A stretch of DNA of 64,000 nucleotides from Astropecten irregularis (taxonomy: Eukaryota > Echinodermata > Asteroidea > Paxillosida > Astropectinidae). The number at the start of each line of letters is the position of its first letter. Position 1 is the stretch's first letter. The stretch is from assembly GCA_963971285.1 (NCBI GenBank), contig OZ020248.1, positions 7,006,001 to 7,070,000 on the forward strand. The letters are read 5' to 3'. The translations under genes were made by a program, and so were the position numbers. The notes below the pieces were generated by a model. It ran no database searches, was not told where the DNA came from, and was given only the letters and a program-made list of their open reading frames with translations. Positions 13,606 through 28,057 of this stretch are shown piece by piece.

Positions 13606-15584
13606 AGGTTTTTCTGCCGACTGCTCTGCCGTTTTGTCGCATAGCGTGTGGTGCTTTTCTTGGATTTTCTGCCATGAACATGACTTTGGAATTTGACACA
13701 GCTCATACTTTCCTGTAGAGTACATAGTCTAAGTGCAGGGTTTTTTTTGCCGCGTGCTCTGCCGTTTTGTCGCATAGCGTGTGGTGCTATACTTGGATTT
13801 TCGGCCATGAACATGACTTTGGAATTTGGCACTGGTCATTCTTTCCTGTATAGTACATCTGGGGCTACATGTCTTGCCAGTTTCAGCTCGATTGCCTCAG
13901 TATTGAGGGAGCAATTTCAAACTCTAGCAGAAAAAAGTGTCTCCTAGTCTAAGCGCAGTTTTTTTGCCGCCTGCTCTGCCGTTTGTCGCATAGCGTGTGG
14001 TGCTATACTTGGATTTTCGGCCATGAACATGACTTTGGAATTTGGCACAGCTCATACTTTCCTGTAGAAAACATCTGTGGCTACATTTCGTGCAAGTTTC
14101 AGCTCGATTGCCTAAGTATTGAGGGAGAAATTTCAAACTCTAGCAGAAAAAAGTGTCTCATAGTCTAAGCGCAGTTTTTTTGCCGCCTGCTCTGCCGTTT
14201 GTCGCATAGCGTGTGGTGCTATACTTGGATTTTCGGCCATGAACATGACTTTGGAATTTGACACAGCTCATACTTTCCTGTAGAGTACATCTGGGGCTAC
14301 ATTTCGTGCAAGTTTCAGCTCGATTGCCTCAGTATTGAGGGAGAAATTCCAAACTCTAGCAGAAAAAAGTGTCTCATAGTCTAAGTGCAGTTTTTCTGCC
14401 GACTGCTCTGCTGTTTTGTCGCATAGCGTGTGGTGCTATACTTGGATTTTCTGCCATGAACATGACTTTGGAATTTGGCACAGCTCATACTTTCCTGTAG
14501 AGTACATCTGGGGCTACATTTCGTGCAAGTTTCTGCTCGATTGCCTAAGTATTGAGGGAGAAATGTCAAACTCTAGCAGAAAAAAGTGTCTCATAGTCTA
14601 AGTGCAGTTTTTCTGCCGACTGCTCTGCCGTTTTGTCGCATAGCGTGTGGTGCTATACTTGGATTTTCGGCCATGAACATGACTTTGGAATTTGGCACAG
14701 CTCATACTTTCCCGTAGAGAACATCTGGGGCTACATTTCGAGCAAGTTTCAGCCCGATTGCCTAAGTATTGAGGGAGAAATTTCAAACTCTAGCAGAAAA
14801 AAGTGTCTCATAGTCTAAGTGCAGTTTTTCTGCCGACTGCTCTGCCGTTTTGTCGCATAGCGTGTGGTGCTAAACTTGGATTTTCGGCCATGAACATGAC
14901 TTTGGAATTTGGCACAGCTCATACTTTCCTGTAGAGTACATCTGGGGCTACATTTCGTGCAAGTTTCAGCTCGATTGCCTCAGTATTGAGGGAGAAATTC
15001 CAAACTCTAGCAGAAAAAAGTGTCTCCTAGTCTAAGCGCAGTTTTTTTGCCGCCTGCTCTGCCGTTTTGTCGCATAGCGTGTGGTGCTAAACTTGGATTT
15101 TCGGCCATGAACATGACTTTGGAATTTGGCACAGCTCATACTTTCCTGTAGAGTACATCTGGGGCTACATTTCGTGCAAGTTTCAGCTCGATTGCCTCAG
15201 TATTGAGGGAGAAATTCCAAACTCTAGCAGAAAAAAGTGTCTCCTAGTCTAAGCGCAGTTTTTTTGCCGCCTGCTCTGCCGTTTGTCGCATAGCGTGTGG
15301 TGCTATACTTGGATTTTCTGCCATGAACATGACTTTGGAATTTGGCACAGCTCATACTTTCCTGTAGAGAACATCTGGGGCTACATTTCGTGCAGGTTTC
15401 AGCTCGATTGCCTAAGTATTGAGGGAGAAACTTCAAACTCTAGCAGAAAAAAGTGTCTCATAGTCTAAGTGCAGGTTTTTCTGCCGACTGCTCTGCCGTT
15501 TTGTCGCATAGCGTGTGGTGCTTTTCTTCGATTTTCTGCCATGAACATGACTTTGGAATTTGACACAGCTCATACTTTCCTGTA

Positions 15585-17410
15585 GAGTACATAGTTTAAG
15601 TGCAGGGTTTTTTTTTGCCGCGTGCTCTGCCGTTTTGTCGCATAGCGTGTGGTGCTATACTTGGATTTTCGGCCATGAACATGACTTTGGAATTTGGCAC
15701 TGGTCATTCTTTCCTGTATAGTACATCTGGGGCTACATGTCTTGTCAGTTTCAGCTCGATTGCCTCAGTATTGAGGGAGAAATTTCAAACTCTAGCAGAA
15801 AAAAGTGTCTCCTAGTCTAAGCGCAGTTTTTCTGCCGCCTGCTCTGCCGTTTGTCGCATAGCGTGTGGTGCTATACTTGGATTTTCGGCCATGAACATGA
15901 CTTTGGAATTTGGCACAGCTCATACTTTCCTGTAGAAAACATCTGTGGCTACATTTCGTGCAAGTTTCAGCTCGATTGCCTAAGTATTGAGGGAGAAATT
16001 TCAAACTCTAGCAGAAAAAAAGTGTCTCATAGTCTAAGCGCAGTTTTTTTGCCGCCTGCTCTGCCGTTTGTCGCATAGCGTGTGGTGCTATACTTGGATT
16101 TTCGGCCATGAACATGACTTTGGAATTTGACACAGCTCATACTTTCCTGTACAGTACATCTGGGGCTACATTTCGTGCAAGTTTCAGCTCGATTGCCTCA
16201 GTATTGAGGGAGAAATTCCAAACTCTAGCAGAAAAAAGTGTCTCATAGTCTAAGTGCAGTTTTTCTGCCGACTGCTCTGCTGTTTTGTCGCATAGCGTGT
16301 GGTGCTATACTTGGATTTTCTGCCATGAACATGACTTTGGAATTTGGCACAGCTCATACTTTCCTGTAGAGTACATCTGGGGCTACATTTCGTGCAAGTT
16401 TCAGCTCGATTGCCTCAGTATTGAGGGAGAAATTCCAAACTCTAGCAGAAAAAAGTGTCTCCTAGTCTAAGCGCAGTTTTTTTGCCGCCTGCTCTGCCGT
16501 TTGTCGCATAGCGTGTGGTGCTATACTTGTATTTTCTGCCATGAACATGACTTTGGAATTTGGCACAGCTCATACTTTCCTGTAGAGAACATCTGGGGCT
16601 ACATTTCGTGCAAGATTCAGCTCGGTTGCCTCTGTATTGAGGGAGAAATTTCAAACTCTAATAGAAAAAAGTGTCTCATAGTCTAAGTGCAGGGTTTTTT
16701 TTGCCGCGTGCTCTGCCGTTTTGTCGCATAGCGTGTGGTGCTATACTTGGATTTTCGGCCATGAACATGACTTTGGAATTTGGCACTGGTCATTCTTTCC
16801 TGTAGAGTACATCTGGGGCTACATTTCTTGCCAGTTTCAGCTCGATTGCCTCAGTATTGAGGGAGAAATTTCAAACTCGAGCAGAAAAAAGTGTCTCCTA
16901 GTCTAAGCGCAGTTTTTTTGCCGCCTGCTCTGCCGTTTGTCGCATAGCGTGTGGTGCTATACTTGGATTTTCGGCCATGAACATGACTTTGGAATTTGGC
17001 ACAGCTCAAACTCTAATGGAAATTTCAAACTCTTATAGAAAAAAGTGTCTCATAGTCTAAGTGCAGGGTTTTTTGCCGCCTGCTCTGCCGTTTGTCGCAT
17101 AGCGTGTGGTGCTATACTTGGATTTTCTGCCATGAACATGACTTTGGAATTTGGCACAGCTCATACTTTCCTGTAGAGAACATCTGGGGCTACATTTCGT
17201 GCAAGTTTCAGCTCGATTGCCTAAGTATTGAGGGAGAAACTTCAAACTCTAGCAGAAAAAAGTGTCTCATAGTCTAAGTGCAGGTTTTTCTGCCGACTGC
17301 TCTGCCGTTTTGTCGCATAGCGTGTGGTGCTTTTCTTGGATTTTCTGCCATGAACATGACTTTGGAATTTGACACAGCTCATACTTTCCTGTAGAGTACA
17401 TAGTCTAAGT
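15585..17410. repeat. Third copy of the 1.8-kb higher-order block (offset 6645 from 8940-10765)
   Basis: Monomer order and variants match 8940-10765 at offset 6645, with a few private changes such as 'gcaagattcagc' near 16613 and 'ctcttatag' near 17030. Confidence 0.75.
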
Positions 17411-18681
17411 GCAGGGTTTTTTTTGCCGCGTGCTCTGCCGTTTTGTCGCATAGCGTGTGGTGCTATACTTGGATTTTCGGCCATGAACATGACTTTGGAA
17501 TTTGGCACTGGTCATTCTTTCCTGTATAGTACATCTGGGGCTACATGTCTTGCCAGTTTCAGCTCGATTGCCTCAGTATTGAGGGAGAAATTTCAAACTC
17601 TAGCAGAAAAAAGTGTCTCCTAGTCTAAGCGCAGTTTTTTTGCCGCCTGCTCTGCCGTTTGTCGCATAGCGTGTGGTGCTATACTTGGATTTTCGGCCAT
17701 GAACATGACTTTGGAATTTGGCACAGCTCATACTTTCCTGTAGAAAACATCTGTGGCTACATTTCGTGCAAGTTTCAGCTCGATTGCCTAAGTATTGAGG
17801 GAGAAATTTCAAACTCTAGCAGAAAAAAGTGTCTCCTAGTCTAAGCGCAGTTTTTTTGCCGCCTGCTCTGCCGTTTGTCGCATAGCGTGTGGTGCTATAC
17901 TTGGATTTTCGGCCATGAACATGACTTTGGAATTTGGCACAGCTCATAATTTCCTGTAGAAAACATCTGTGGCTACATTTCGTGCAAGTTTCAGCTCGAT
18001 TGCCTAAGTATTGAGGGAGAAATTTCAAACTCTAGCAGAAAAAAGTGTCTCATAGTCTAAGCGCAGTTTTTTTGCCGCCTGCTCTGCCGTTTGTCGCATA
18101 GCGTGTGGTGCTATACTTGGATTTTCGGCCATGAACATGACTTTGGAATTTGACACAGCTCATACTTTCCTGTAGAGTAAATCTGGGGCTACATTTCGTG
18201 CAAGTTTCAGCTCGATTGCCTCAGTATTGAGGGAGAAATTCCAAACTCTAGCAGAAAAAAGTGTCTCATAGTCTAAGTGCAGTTTTTCTGCCGACTGCTC
18301 TGCCGTTTTGTCGCATAGCGTGTGGTGCTATACTTGGATTTTCGGCCATGAACATGACTTTGGAATTTGGCACAGCTCATACTTTCCTGTAGAGAACATC
18401 TGGGGCTACATTTCGAGCAAGTTTCAGCCCGATTGCCTAAGTATTGAGGGAGAAATTTCAAACTCTAGCAGAAAAAAGTGTCTCATAGTCTAAGTGCAGT
18501 TTTTCTGCCGACTGCTCTGCCGTTTTGTCGCATAGCGTGTGGTGCTAAACTTGGATTTTCGGCCATGAACATGACTTTGGAATTTGGCACAGCTCATACT
18601 TTCCTGTAGAGTACATCTGGGGCTACATTTCGTGCAAGTTTCAGCTCGATTGCCTCAGTATTGAGGGAGAAATTCCAAACT

Positions 18682-20358
18682 CTAGCAGAAAAAAGTGTCT
18701 CCTAGTCTAAGCGCAGTTTTTTTGCAGCCTGCTCTGCCGTTTGTCGCATAGCGTGTGGTGCTATACTTGGATTTTCTGCCATGAACATGACTTTGGAATT
18801 TGGCACAGCTCATACTTTCCTGTAGAGAACATCTGGGGCTACATTTCGTGCAGGTTTCAGCTCGATTGCCTAAGTATTGAGGGAGAAACTTCAAACTCTA
18901 GCAGAAAAAAGTGTCTCATAGTCTAAGTGCAGGTTTTTCTGCCGACTGCTCTGCCGTTTTGTCGCATAGCGTGTGGTGCTTTTCTTCGATTTTCTGCCAT
19001 GAACATGACTTTGGAATTTGACACAGCTCATACTTTCCTGTAGAGTACATAGTTTAAGTGCAGGGTTTTTTTTTGCCGCGTGCTCTGCCGTTTTGTCGCA
19101 TAGCGTGTGGTGCTATACTTGGATTTTCGGCCATGAACATGACTTTGGAATTTGGCACTGGTCATTCTTTCCTGTATAGTACATCTGGGGCTACATGTCT
19201 TGTCAGTTTCAGCTCGATTGCCTCAGTATTGAGGGAGAAATTTCAAACTCTAGCAGAAAAAAGTGTCTCCTAGTCTAAGCGCAGTTTTTCTGCCGCCTGC
19301 TCTGCCGTTTGTCGCATAGCGTGTGGTGCTATACTTGGATTTTCGGCCATGAACATGACTTTGGAATTTGGCACAGCTCATACTTTCCTGTAGAAAACAT
19401 CTGTGGCTACATTTCGTGCAAGTTTCAGCTCGATTGCCTAAGTATTGAGGGAGAAATTTCAAACTCTAGCAGAAAAAAAGTGTCTCATAGTCTAAGCGCA
19501 GTTTTTTTGCCGCCTGCTCTGCCGTTTGTCGCATAGCGTGTGGTGCTATACTTGGATTTTCGGCCATGAACATGACTTTGGAATTTGACACAGCTCATAC
19601 TTTCCTGTACAGTACATCTGGGGCTACATTTCGTGCAAGTTCAGCTCGATTGCCTCAGTATTGAGGGAGAAATTCCAAACTCTAGCAGAAAAAAGTGTCT
19701 CATAGTCTAAGTGCAGTTTTTCTGCCGACTGCTCTGCTGTTTTGTCGCATAGCGTGTGGTGCTATACTTGGATTTTCTGCCATGAACATGACTTTGGAAT
19801 TTGGCACAGCTCATACTTTCCTGTAGAGTACATCTGGGGCTACATTTCGTGCAAGTTTCATCTCGATTGCCTCAGTATTGAGGGAGAAATTCCAAACTGT
19901 AGCAGAAAAAAGTGTCTCCTAGTCTAAGCGCAGTTTTTTGCCGCCTGCTCTGCCGTTTGTCGCATAGCGTGTGGTGCTATACTTGTATTTTCTGCCATGA
20001 ACATGACTTTGGAATTTGGCACAGCTCATACTTTCCTGTAGAGAACATCTGGGGCTACATTTCGTGCAAGTTTCAGCTCGGTTGCCTCTGTATTGAGGGA
20101 GAAATTTCAAACTCTAATAGAAAAAAGTGTCTCATAGTCTAAGTGCAGGGTTTTTTTTGCCGCGTGCTCTGCCGTTTTGTCGCATAGCGTGTGGTGCTAT
20201 ACTTGGATTTTCGGCCATGAACATGACTTTGGAATTTGGCACTGGTCATTCTTTCCTGTAGAGTACATCTGGGGCTACATTTCTTGCCAGTTTCAGCTCG
20301 ATTGCCTCAGTATTGAGGGAGAAATTTCAAACTCGAGCAGAAAAAAGTGTCTCCTAGT
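18682..20358. repeat. Higher-order repeat copy (offset 3457-3458 from 15224-16900)
   Basis: Variants match at offset 3458 up to about 19640. There a single T is missing ('gcaagttcagctc') and the offset becomes 3457. Confidence 0.75.
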
Positions 20359-21603
20359 CTAAGCGCAGTTTTTTGGCCGCCTGCTCTGCCGTTTGTCGCA
20401 TAGCGTGTGGTGCTATACTTGGATTTTCGGCCATGAACATGACTTTGGAATTTGGCACAGCTCAAACTCTAATAGAAATTTCAAACTCTAATAGAAAAAA
20501 GTGTCTCATAGTCTAAGTGCAGGGTTTTTTGCCGCCTGCTCTGCCGTTTGTCGCATAGCGTGTGGTGCTATACTTGGATTTTCGGCCATGAACATGACTT
20601 TGGAATTTGACACAGCTCATACTTTCCTGTACAGTACATCTGGGGCTACATTTCGTGCAAGTTCAGCTCGATTGCCTCAGTATTGAGGGAGAAATTCCAA
20701 ACTCTAGCAGAAAAAAGTGTCTCATAGTCTAAGTGCAGTTTTTCTGCCGACTGCTCTGCTGTTTTGTCGCATAGCGTGTGGTGCTATACTTGGATTTTCT
20801 GCCATGAACATGACTTTGGAATTTGGCACAGCTCATACTTTCCTGTAGAGTACATCTGGGGCTACATTTCGTGCAAGTTTCATCTCGATTGCCTCAGTAT
20901 TGAGGGAGAAATTCCAAACTGTAGCAGAAAAAAGTGTCTCCTAGTCTAAGCGCAGTTTTTTGCCGCCTGCTCTGCCGTTTGTCGCATAGCGTGTGGTGCT
21001 ATACTTGTATTTTCTGCCATGAACATGACTTTGGAATTTGGCACAGCTCATACTTTCCTGTAGAGAACATCTGGGGCTACATTTCGTGCAAGTTTCAGCT
21101 CGGTTGCCTCTGTATTGAGGGAGAAATTTCAAACTCTAATAGAAAAAAGTGTCTCATAGTCTAAGTGCAGGGTTTTTTTTGCCGCGTGCTCTGCCGTTTT
21201 GTCGCATAGCGTGTGGTGCTATACTTGGATTTTCGGCCATGAACATGACTTTGGAATTTGGCACTGGTCATTCTTTCCTGTAGAGTACATCTGGGGCTAC
21301 ATTTCTTGCCAGTTTCAGCTCGATTGCCTCAGTATTGAGGGAGAAATTTCAAACTCGAGCAGAAAAAAGTGTCTCCTAGTCTAAGCGCAGTTTTTTGGCC
21401 GCCTGCTCTGCCGTTTGTCGCATAGCGTGTGGTGCTATACTTGGATTTTCGGCCATGAACATGACTTTGGAATTTGGCACAGCTCAAACTCTAATAGAAA
21501 TTTCAAACTCTAATAGAAAAAAGTGTCTCATAGTCTAAGTGCAGGGTTTTTTGCCGCCTGCTCTGCCGTTTGTCGCATAGCGTGTGGTGCTATACTTGGA
21601 TTT
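19560..21603. repeat. Tandem 1022-bp higher-order unit, two copies
   Basis: The one-base-deleted 'gcaagttcagctc' monomer, the 'tttcatctcgattg' monomer, the 'aaactgtagc' variant and the 'ttttttggccgcc' variant occur in both halves at offset 1022. This duplication is younger than the 3457-bp one, because it copies its private deletion. Confidence 0.8.
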
Positions 21604-24600
21604 TCGGCCATGAACATGACTTTGGAATTTGGCACAGCTCAAACTCTAATAGAAATTTCAAACTCTAATAGAAAAAAGTGTCTCATAGTCTAAGTGCAGG
21701 GTTTTTTTTTGCCGCGTGCTCTGCCGTTTTGACGCATAGCGTGTGGTGCTATACTAGGATTTTCGGCCATGAACATGACTTTGGAATTTGGCACTGGTCA
21801 TTCTTTCCTGTATAGTACATCTGGGGCTACATGTCTTGCCAGTTTCAGCTCGATTGCCTCAGTATTGAGGGAGCAATTTCAAACTCTAGCAGAAAAAAAG
21901 TGTCTCCTAGTCTAAGCGCAGTTTTTTTGCCGCCTGCTCTGCCGTTTGTCGCATAGCGTGTGGTGCTATACTTGGATTTTCGGCCATGAACATGACTTTG
22001 GAATTTGGCACAGCTCATACTTTCCTGTAGAAAACATCTGTGGCTACATTTCGTGCAAGTTTCAGCTCGATTGCCTAAGTATTGAGGGAGAAATTTCAAA
22101 CTCTAGCAGAAAAAAGTGTCTCATAGTCTAAGCGCAGTTTTTTTGCCGCCTGCTCTGCCGTTTGTCGCATAGCGTGTGGTGCTATACTTGGATTTTTGGC
22201 CATGAACATGACTTTGGAATTTGACACAGCTCATACTTTCCTGTAGAGTACATCTGGGGCTACATTTCGTGCAAGTTTCAGCTCGATTGCCTCAGTATTG
22301 AGGGAGAAATTCCAAACTCTAGCAGAAAAAAGTGTCTCATAGTCTAAGTGCAGTTTTTCTGCCGACTGCTCTGCTGTTTTGTCGCATAGCGTGTGGTGCT
22401 ATACTTGGATTTTCTGCCATGAACATGACTTTGGAATTTGGCACAGCTCATACTTTCCTGTAGAGTACATCTGGGGCTACATTTCGTGCAAGTTTCTGCT
22501 CGATTGCCTAAGTATTGAGGGAGAAATGTCAAACTCTAGCAGAAAAAAGTGTCTCATAGTCTAAGTGCAGTTTTTCTGCCGACTGCTCTGCCGTTTTGTC
22601 GCATAGCGTGTGGTGCTATACTTGGATTTTCGGCCATGAACATGACTTTGGAATTTGGCACAGCTCATACTTTCCTGTAGAGAACATCTGGGGCTACATT
22701 TCGAGCAAGTTTCAGCCCGATTGCCTAAGTATTGAGGGAGAAATTTCAAACTCTAGCAGAAAAAAGTGTCTCATAGTCTAAGTGCAGTTTTTCTGCCGAC
22801 TGCTCTGCCGTTTTGTCGCATAGCGTGTGGTGCTAAACTTGGATTTTCGGCCATGAACATGACTTTGGAATTTGGCACAGCTCATACTTTCCTGTAGAGT
22901 ACATCTGGGGCTACATTTCGTGCAAGTTTCAGCTCGATTGCCTCAGTATTGAGGGAGAAATTCCAAACTCTAGCAGAAAAAAGTGTCTCCTAGTCTAAGC
23001 GCAGTTTTTTTGCCGCCTGCTCTGCCGTTTGTCGCATAGCGTGTGGTGCTATACTTGGATTTTCTGCCATGAACATGACTTTGGAATTTGGCACAGCTCA
23101 TACTTTCCTGTAGAGAACATCTGGGGCTACATTTCGTGCAGGTTTCAGCTCGATTGCCTAAGTATTGAGGGAGAAACTTCAAACTCTAGCAGAAAAAAGT
23201 GTCTCATAGTCTAAGTGCAGGTTTTTCTGCCGACTGCTCTGCCGTTTTGTCGCATAGCGTGTGGTGCTATACTTGGATTTTTGGCCATGAACATGACTTT
23301 GGAATTTGGCACAGCTCATACTTTCCTGTAGAGAACATCTGGGGCTACATTTCGTGCAAGTTTCAGCTCGGTTGCCTCTTTATTGAGGGAGAAATTTCAA
23401 ACTCTAATAGAAAAAAGTGTCTCATAGTCTAAGTGCAGGGTTTTTTTTGCCGCGTGCTCTGCCGTTTTGTCGCATAGCGTGTGGTGCTATACTTGGATTT
23501 TTCGGCCATGAACATGACTTTGGAATTTGGAACAGCTCATACTTTCATTTAGAGTACATCTGGGGCTACATTTCGTGCAAGTTTCAGCTCGATTGCCTCA
23601 GTATTGAGGGAGAAATTTCAAACTCTAGCAGAAAACAGTGTCTCCTAGTCTAAGCGCAGTTTTTTTGCCGCCTGCTCTGCCGTTTGTCGCATAGCGTGTG
23701 GTTCTATAATTGGATTTTCGGCCATGAACATGACTTTGGAATTTGGCACAGCTCATACTTTCCTGTAGAGAACATCTGTGGCTACATGTCTTGCCAGTTT
23801 CAGCTCGATTGCCTCAGTATTGAGGGAGAAATTTCAAACTCTAGCAGAAAAAAGTGTCTCCTAGTCTAAGCGCAGTTTTTTTGCCGCCTGCTCTGCCGTT
23901 TGTCGCATAGCGTGTGGTGCTATACTTGGATTTTTGGCCATGAACATGACTTTGGAATTTGGCACAGCTCATACTTTCCTGTAGAAAACATCTGTGGCTA
24001 CATTTCGTGCAAGTTTCAGCTCGATTGCCTAAGTATTGAGGGAGAAATTTCAAACTCTAGCAGAAAAAAGTGTCTCATAGTCTAAGTGCAGTTTTTCTGC
24101 CGACTGCTCTGCCGTTTTGTCGCATAGCGTGTGGTGCTATACTTGGATTTTCGGCCATGAACATGACTTTGGAATTTGGCACAGCTCATACTTTCATTTA
24201 GAGTACATCTGGGGCTACATTTCGTGCAAGTTTCAGCTCGATTGCCTCAGTATTGAGGGAGAAATTTCAAACTCTAGCAGAAAAAAGTGTCTCATAGTCT
24301 AAGTGCAGTTTTTCTGCCGACTGCTCTGCTGTTTTGTCGCATAGCGTGTGGTGCTATACTTGGATTTTCTGCCATGAACATGACTTTGGAATTTGGCACA
24401 GCTCATACTTTCCTGTAGAGTACATCTGGGGCTACATTTCGTGCAAGTTTCAGCTCGATTGCCTCAGTATTGAGGGAGAAATTCCAAACTCTAGCAGAAA
24501 AAAGTGTCTCCTAGTCTAAGCGCAGTTTTTTTGCCGCCTGCTCTGCCGTTTGTCGCATAGCGTGTGGTGCTATACTTGTATTTTCTGCCATGAACATGAC

Positions 24601-25077
24601 TTTGGAATTTGGCACAGCTCATACTTTCCTGTAGAGAACATCTGGGGCTACATTTCGTGCAAGTTTCAGCTCGGTTGCCTCTGTATTGAGGGAGAAATTT
24701 CAAACTCTAATAGAAAAAAGTGTCTCATAGTCTAAGTGCAGGGTTTTTTTTGCCGCGTGCTCTGCCGTTTTGTCGCATAGCGTGTGGTGCTATACTTGGA
24801 TTTTCGGCCATGAACATGACTTTGGAATTTGGCACTGGTCATTCTTTCCTGTAGAGTACATCTGGGGCTACATTTCTTGCCAGTTTCAGCTCGATTGCCT
24901 CAGTATTGAGGGAGAAATTTCAAACTCGAGCAGAAAAAAGTGTCTCCTAGTCTAAGCGCAGTTTTTTTGCCGCCTGCTCTGCCGTTTGTCGCATAGCGTG
25001 TGGTGCTATACTTGGATTTTCGGCCATGAACATGACTTTGGAATTTGGCACAGCTCAAACTCTAATAGAAATTTCAA

Positions 25078-25712
25078 TACTATACTATGGGCTTTTGTAC
25101 AGTTTTGTAGTTGTGCTTACTTGAAAATGGCTAGAAATGCCAAAATACCTCATATTTGTGCACATGCATTACTATACATGGATTACATGCACATAAGTAT
25201 ATGTACAGTGCACATGTTAATGCATATTTACAGCTTTTATCCTCGAAATCCGATGTTTAAATTATCATAACTCCAAAAGTATATGAGCGCCCACTCCAAA
25301 TTTTTCTGGAGATGTTACTTACATGTCAAGCTAAAATTAAAAAAAAAATTACGCATTTTGAAATATACACATTTTTTTTAATCGAGGTCAAAGGTCAAAT
25401 TTTAACGTAATTTTTTTGTCGTACATGAAAAAATTTTGGTTTTATTTTACAAAATGTAGGCCATTATAAGAGCTTTAGAATGATGTAAAATTTATCTCTG
25501 TAGGTTCTTTACTTCTGGAGATATGGCTGTTTGAATGCGACAGATTGTGCTAATTAGTCAAAAGTTCGTTAACCCGTATCTCAAAAAGTAATGGACCAAA
25601 TTACATAAAATTTCGGTTCTGGGGGTTTCTCATGGAGGCCAATGAGCATACCAAATTTCATTGAAATCCGAGTCGGTCGGGTTCCAAAGTGCGTTAAATT
25701 GACACGGAATGA
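25078..25712. other. Non-satellite insert splitting the array
   Basis: The satellite stops after 'aatagaaatttca' and resumes at 'ctatacttggattttctgcc'. The ~635 bp between is AT-rich, with no convincing ORF, no terminal inverted repeat and no clear target duplication that I can see. It contains phrases such as 'ccaaatttcattgaaatccgagtcgg' that look like a dispersed repeat. It could be a transposon fragment or ancestral non-satellite sequence. Monomer subfamilies differ on its two sides. Confidence 0.7.
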
Positions 25713-27429
25713 CCCTATACTTGGATTTTCTGCCATGAACATGACTTTGGAATTTTGCACAGTTAATACTTTCCTGTAGAGTACATCTGGGGCTACATTT
25801 CGTGCAAGTTTCAGCTCGGTTGCCTCTGTATTGAGGGAGAAATTTCAAACTCTAATAGAAAAAAGTGTCTCATAGTCTAAGTGCAGGGTTTTTTTTTGCC
25901 GCGTGCTCTGCCGTTTTGTCGCATAGCGTGTGGTGCTATACTTGGATTTTCGGCCATGAACATGACTTTGGAATTTGGCACAGCTCATACTTTCCTGTAG
26001 AGTACATCTGGGGCTACATTTCGCGCAAGTTTCAGCTCGATTGCCTCAGTATTGAGGGAGAAATTTTCAAACTCTAGCAGAAAAAAGTGTCTCCTAGTCT
26101 TAGCGCAGTTTTTTTGCCGCCTGCTCTGCCGTTTGTCGCATAACGTGTGGTGCTATACTTGGATTTTCGGCCATGAACATGACTTTGGAATTTGGCACAG
26201 CTCATATTTTCCTGTAGAGTACATCTGGGGCTACATTTCGTGCAAGTTTCAGCTCGATTGCCTCTGTATTGAGAGAGAAATTTCAAACTCTAACAGAAAA
26301 AAGTGTCTCATACTCTAAGTGCAGGTTTTTTTTGCCGCGTGCTCTGCCGTTTTGTCGCATAGCGTGTGGTGCTATACTTGGATTTTTGGCCATGAACATG
26401 ACTTTGGAATTTGGCACAGCTCATACTTTCCTGTAGAGAACATCTGGGGCTACATTTCGTGCAAGTTTCAGCTCGGTTGCCTCTGTATTGAGGGAGAAAT
26501 TTCAAACTCTAATAGAAAAAAGTGTCTCATAGTCTAAGTGCAGGGTTTTTTTTGCCGCGTGCTCTGCCGTTTTGTCGCATAGCGTGTGGTGCTATACTTG
26601 GATTTTTGGCCATGAACATGACTTTGGAATTTGGCACAGCTCATACTTTCCTGTAGAGAACATCTGGGGCTACATTTCGTGCAAGTTTCAGCTCGGTTGC
26701 CTCTGTATTGAGGGAGAAATTTCAAACTCTAATAGAAAAAAGTGTCTCATAGTCTAAGTGCAGTTTTTCTGCCGACTGCTCTGCCGTTTTGTCGCATAGC
26801 GTGTGGTGCTATACTTGGATTTTTGGCCATGAACATGACTTTGGAATTTGGCACAGCTCATACTTTCCTGTAGAGAACATCTGGGGCTACATTTCGTGCA
26901 AGTTTCAGCTCGGTTGCCTCTGTATTGAGGGAGAAATTTCAAACTCTAGCAGAAAAAAGTGTCTCATAGTCTAAGTGCAGTTTTTCTGCCGACTGCTCTG
27001 CCGTTTTGTCGCATAGCGTGTGGTGCAATACTTGGATTTACGGCCATGAACTTGACTTTGGAATTTGGCACAGCTCATACTTTCATTTAGAGTACATCTG
27101 GGGCTACATTTCGTGCAAGTTTCAGCTCGATTGCCTCAGTATTGAGGGAGAAATTTCCAAACTCTAGCAGAAAAAAGTGTCTCCTAGTCTAAGCGCAGTT
27201 TTTTTGCCGCCTGCTCTGCCGTTTGTCGCATAACGTGTGGTGCTATACTTGGATTTTCGGCCATGAACATGACTTTGGAATTTGGCACAGCTCATATTTT
27301 CCTGTAGAGTACATCTGGGGCTACATTTCGTGCAAGTTTCAGCTCGATTGCCTCTGTATTGAGAGAGAAATTTCAAACTCTAACAGAAAAAAGTGTCTCA
27401 TACTCTAAGTGCAGGTTTTTTTTGCCGCC

Positions 27430-28057
27430 TGCTCTGCCGTTTGTCGCATAGCGTGTGGTTCTATAATTGGATTTTCGGCCATGAACATGACTTTGGAATT
27501 TGGCACAGCTCATACTTTCCTGTAGAGAACATCTGTGGCTACATGTCTTGCCAGTTTCAGCTCGATTGCCTCAGTATTGAGGGAGAAATTTCAAACTCTA
27601 GCAGAAAAAAGTGTCTCCTAGTCTAAGCGCAGTTTTTTTGCCGCCTGCTCTGCCGTTTGTCGCATAGCGTGTGGTGCTATACTTGGATTTTCGGCCATGA
27701 ACATGACTTTGGAATTTGGCACAGCTCATACTTTCCTGTAGAAAACATCTGTGGCTACATTTCGTGCAAGTTTCAGCTCGATTGCCTAAGTATTGAGGGA
27801 GAAATTTCAAACTCTAGCAGAAAAAAGTGTCTCATAGTCTAAGTGCAGTTTTTCTGCCGACTGCTCTGCCGTTTTGTCGCATAGCGTGTGGTGCTATACT
27901 TGGATTTTCGGCCATGAACATGACTTTGGAATTTGGCACAGCTCATACTTTCATTTAGAGTACATCTGGGGCTACATTTCGTGCAAGTTTCAGCTCGATT
28001 GCCTCAGTATTGAGGGAGAAATTTCAAACTCTAGCAGAAAACAGTGTCTCCTAGTCT
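27430..28057. repeat. Higher-order repeat copy shared across the insert (offset 3757 from 23673-24300)
   Basis: Three consecutive monomers, including the 'gtggttctataattgg' and 'tttcatttagag' variants, match on the two sides of the 25078-25712 insert. The duplication therefore links the end of domain A with domain B. Confidence 0.65.

Larger units (their letters stand above)
1..25077. repeat. Satellite array, domain A (217-bp monomer)
   Basis: Head-to-tail tandem repeat. The core 'ccatgaacatgac' recurs at 91, 309, 526, 660, 876, 1093, 1310 and onward, so most monomers are 216-218 bp, with short versions of about 134 and 155 bp mixed in. Each monomer contains a T-run after 'gtgcag', 'gtcgcatagcgtgtggtgctatacttgg', a 'cctgtagag.acatctggggctacat' block and an A-run 'agcagaaaaaagtgtctc'. 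Monomers differ at a limited set of positions (ggattttcgg or ggattttctg, gagaac or gagtac, tctcatag or tctcctag), and whole strings of variants recur at fixed offsets, which shows higher-order repeats. No gene is supported here. The array continues left of the window. Confidence 0.97.
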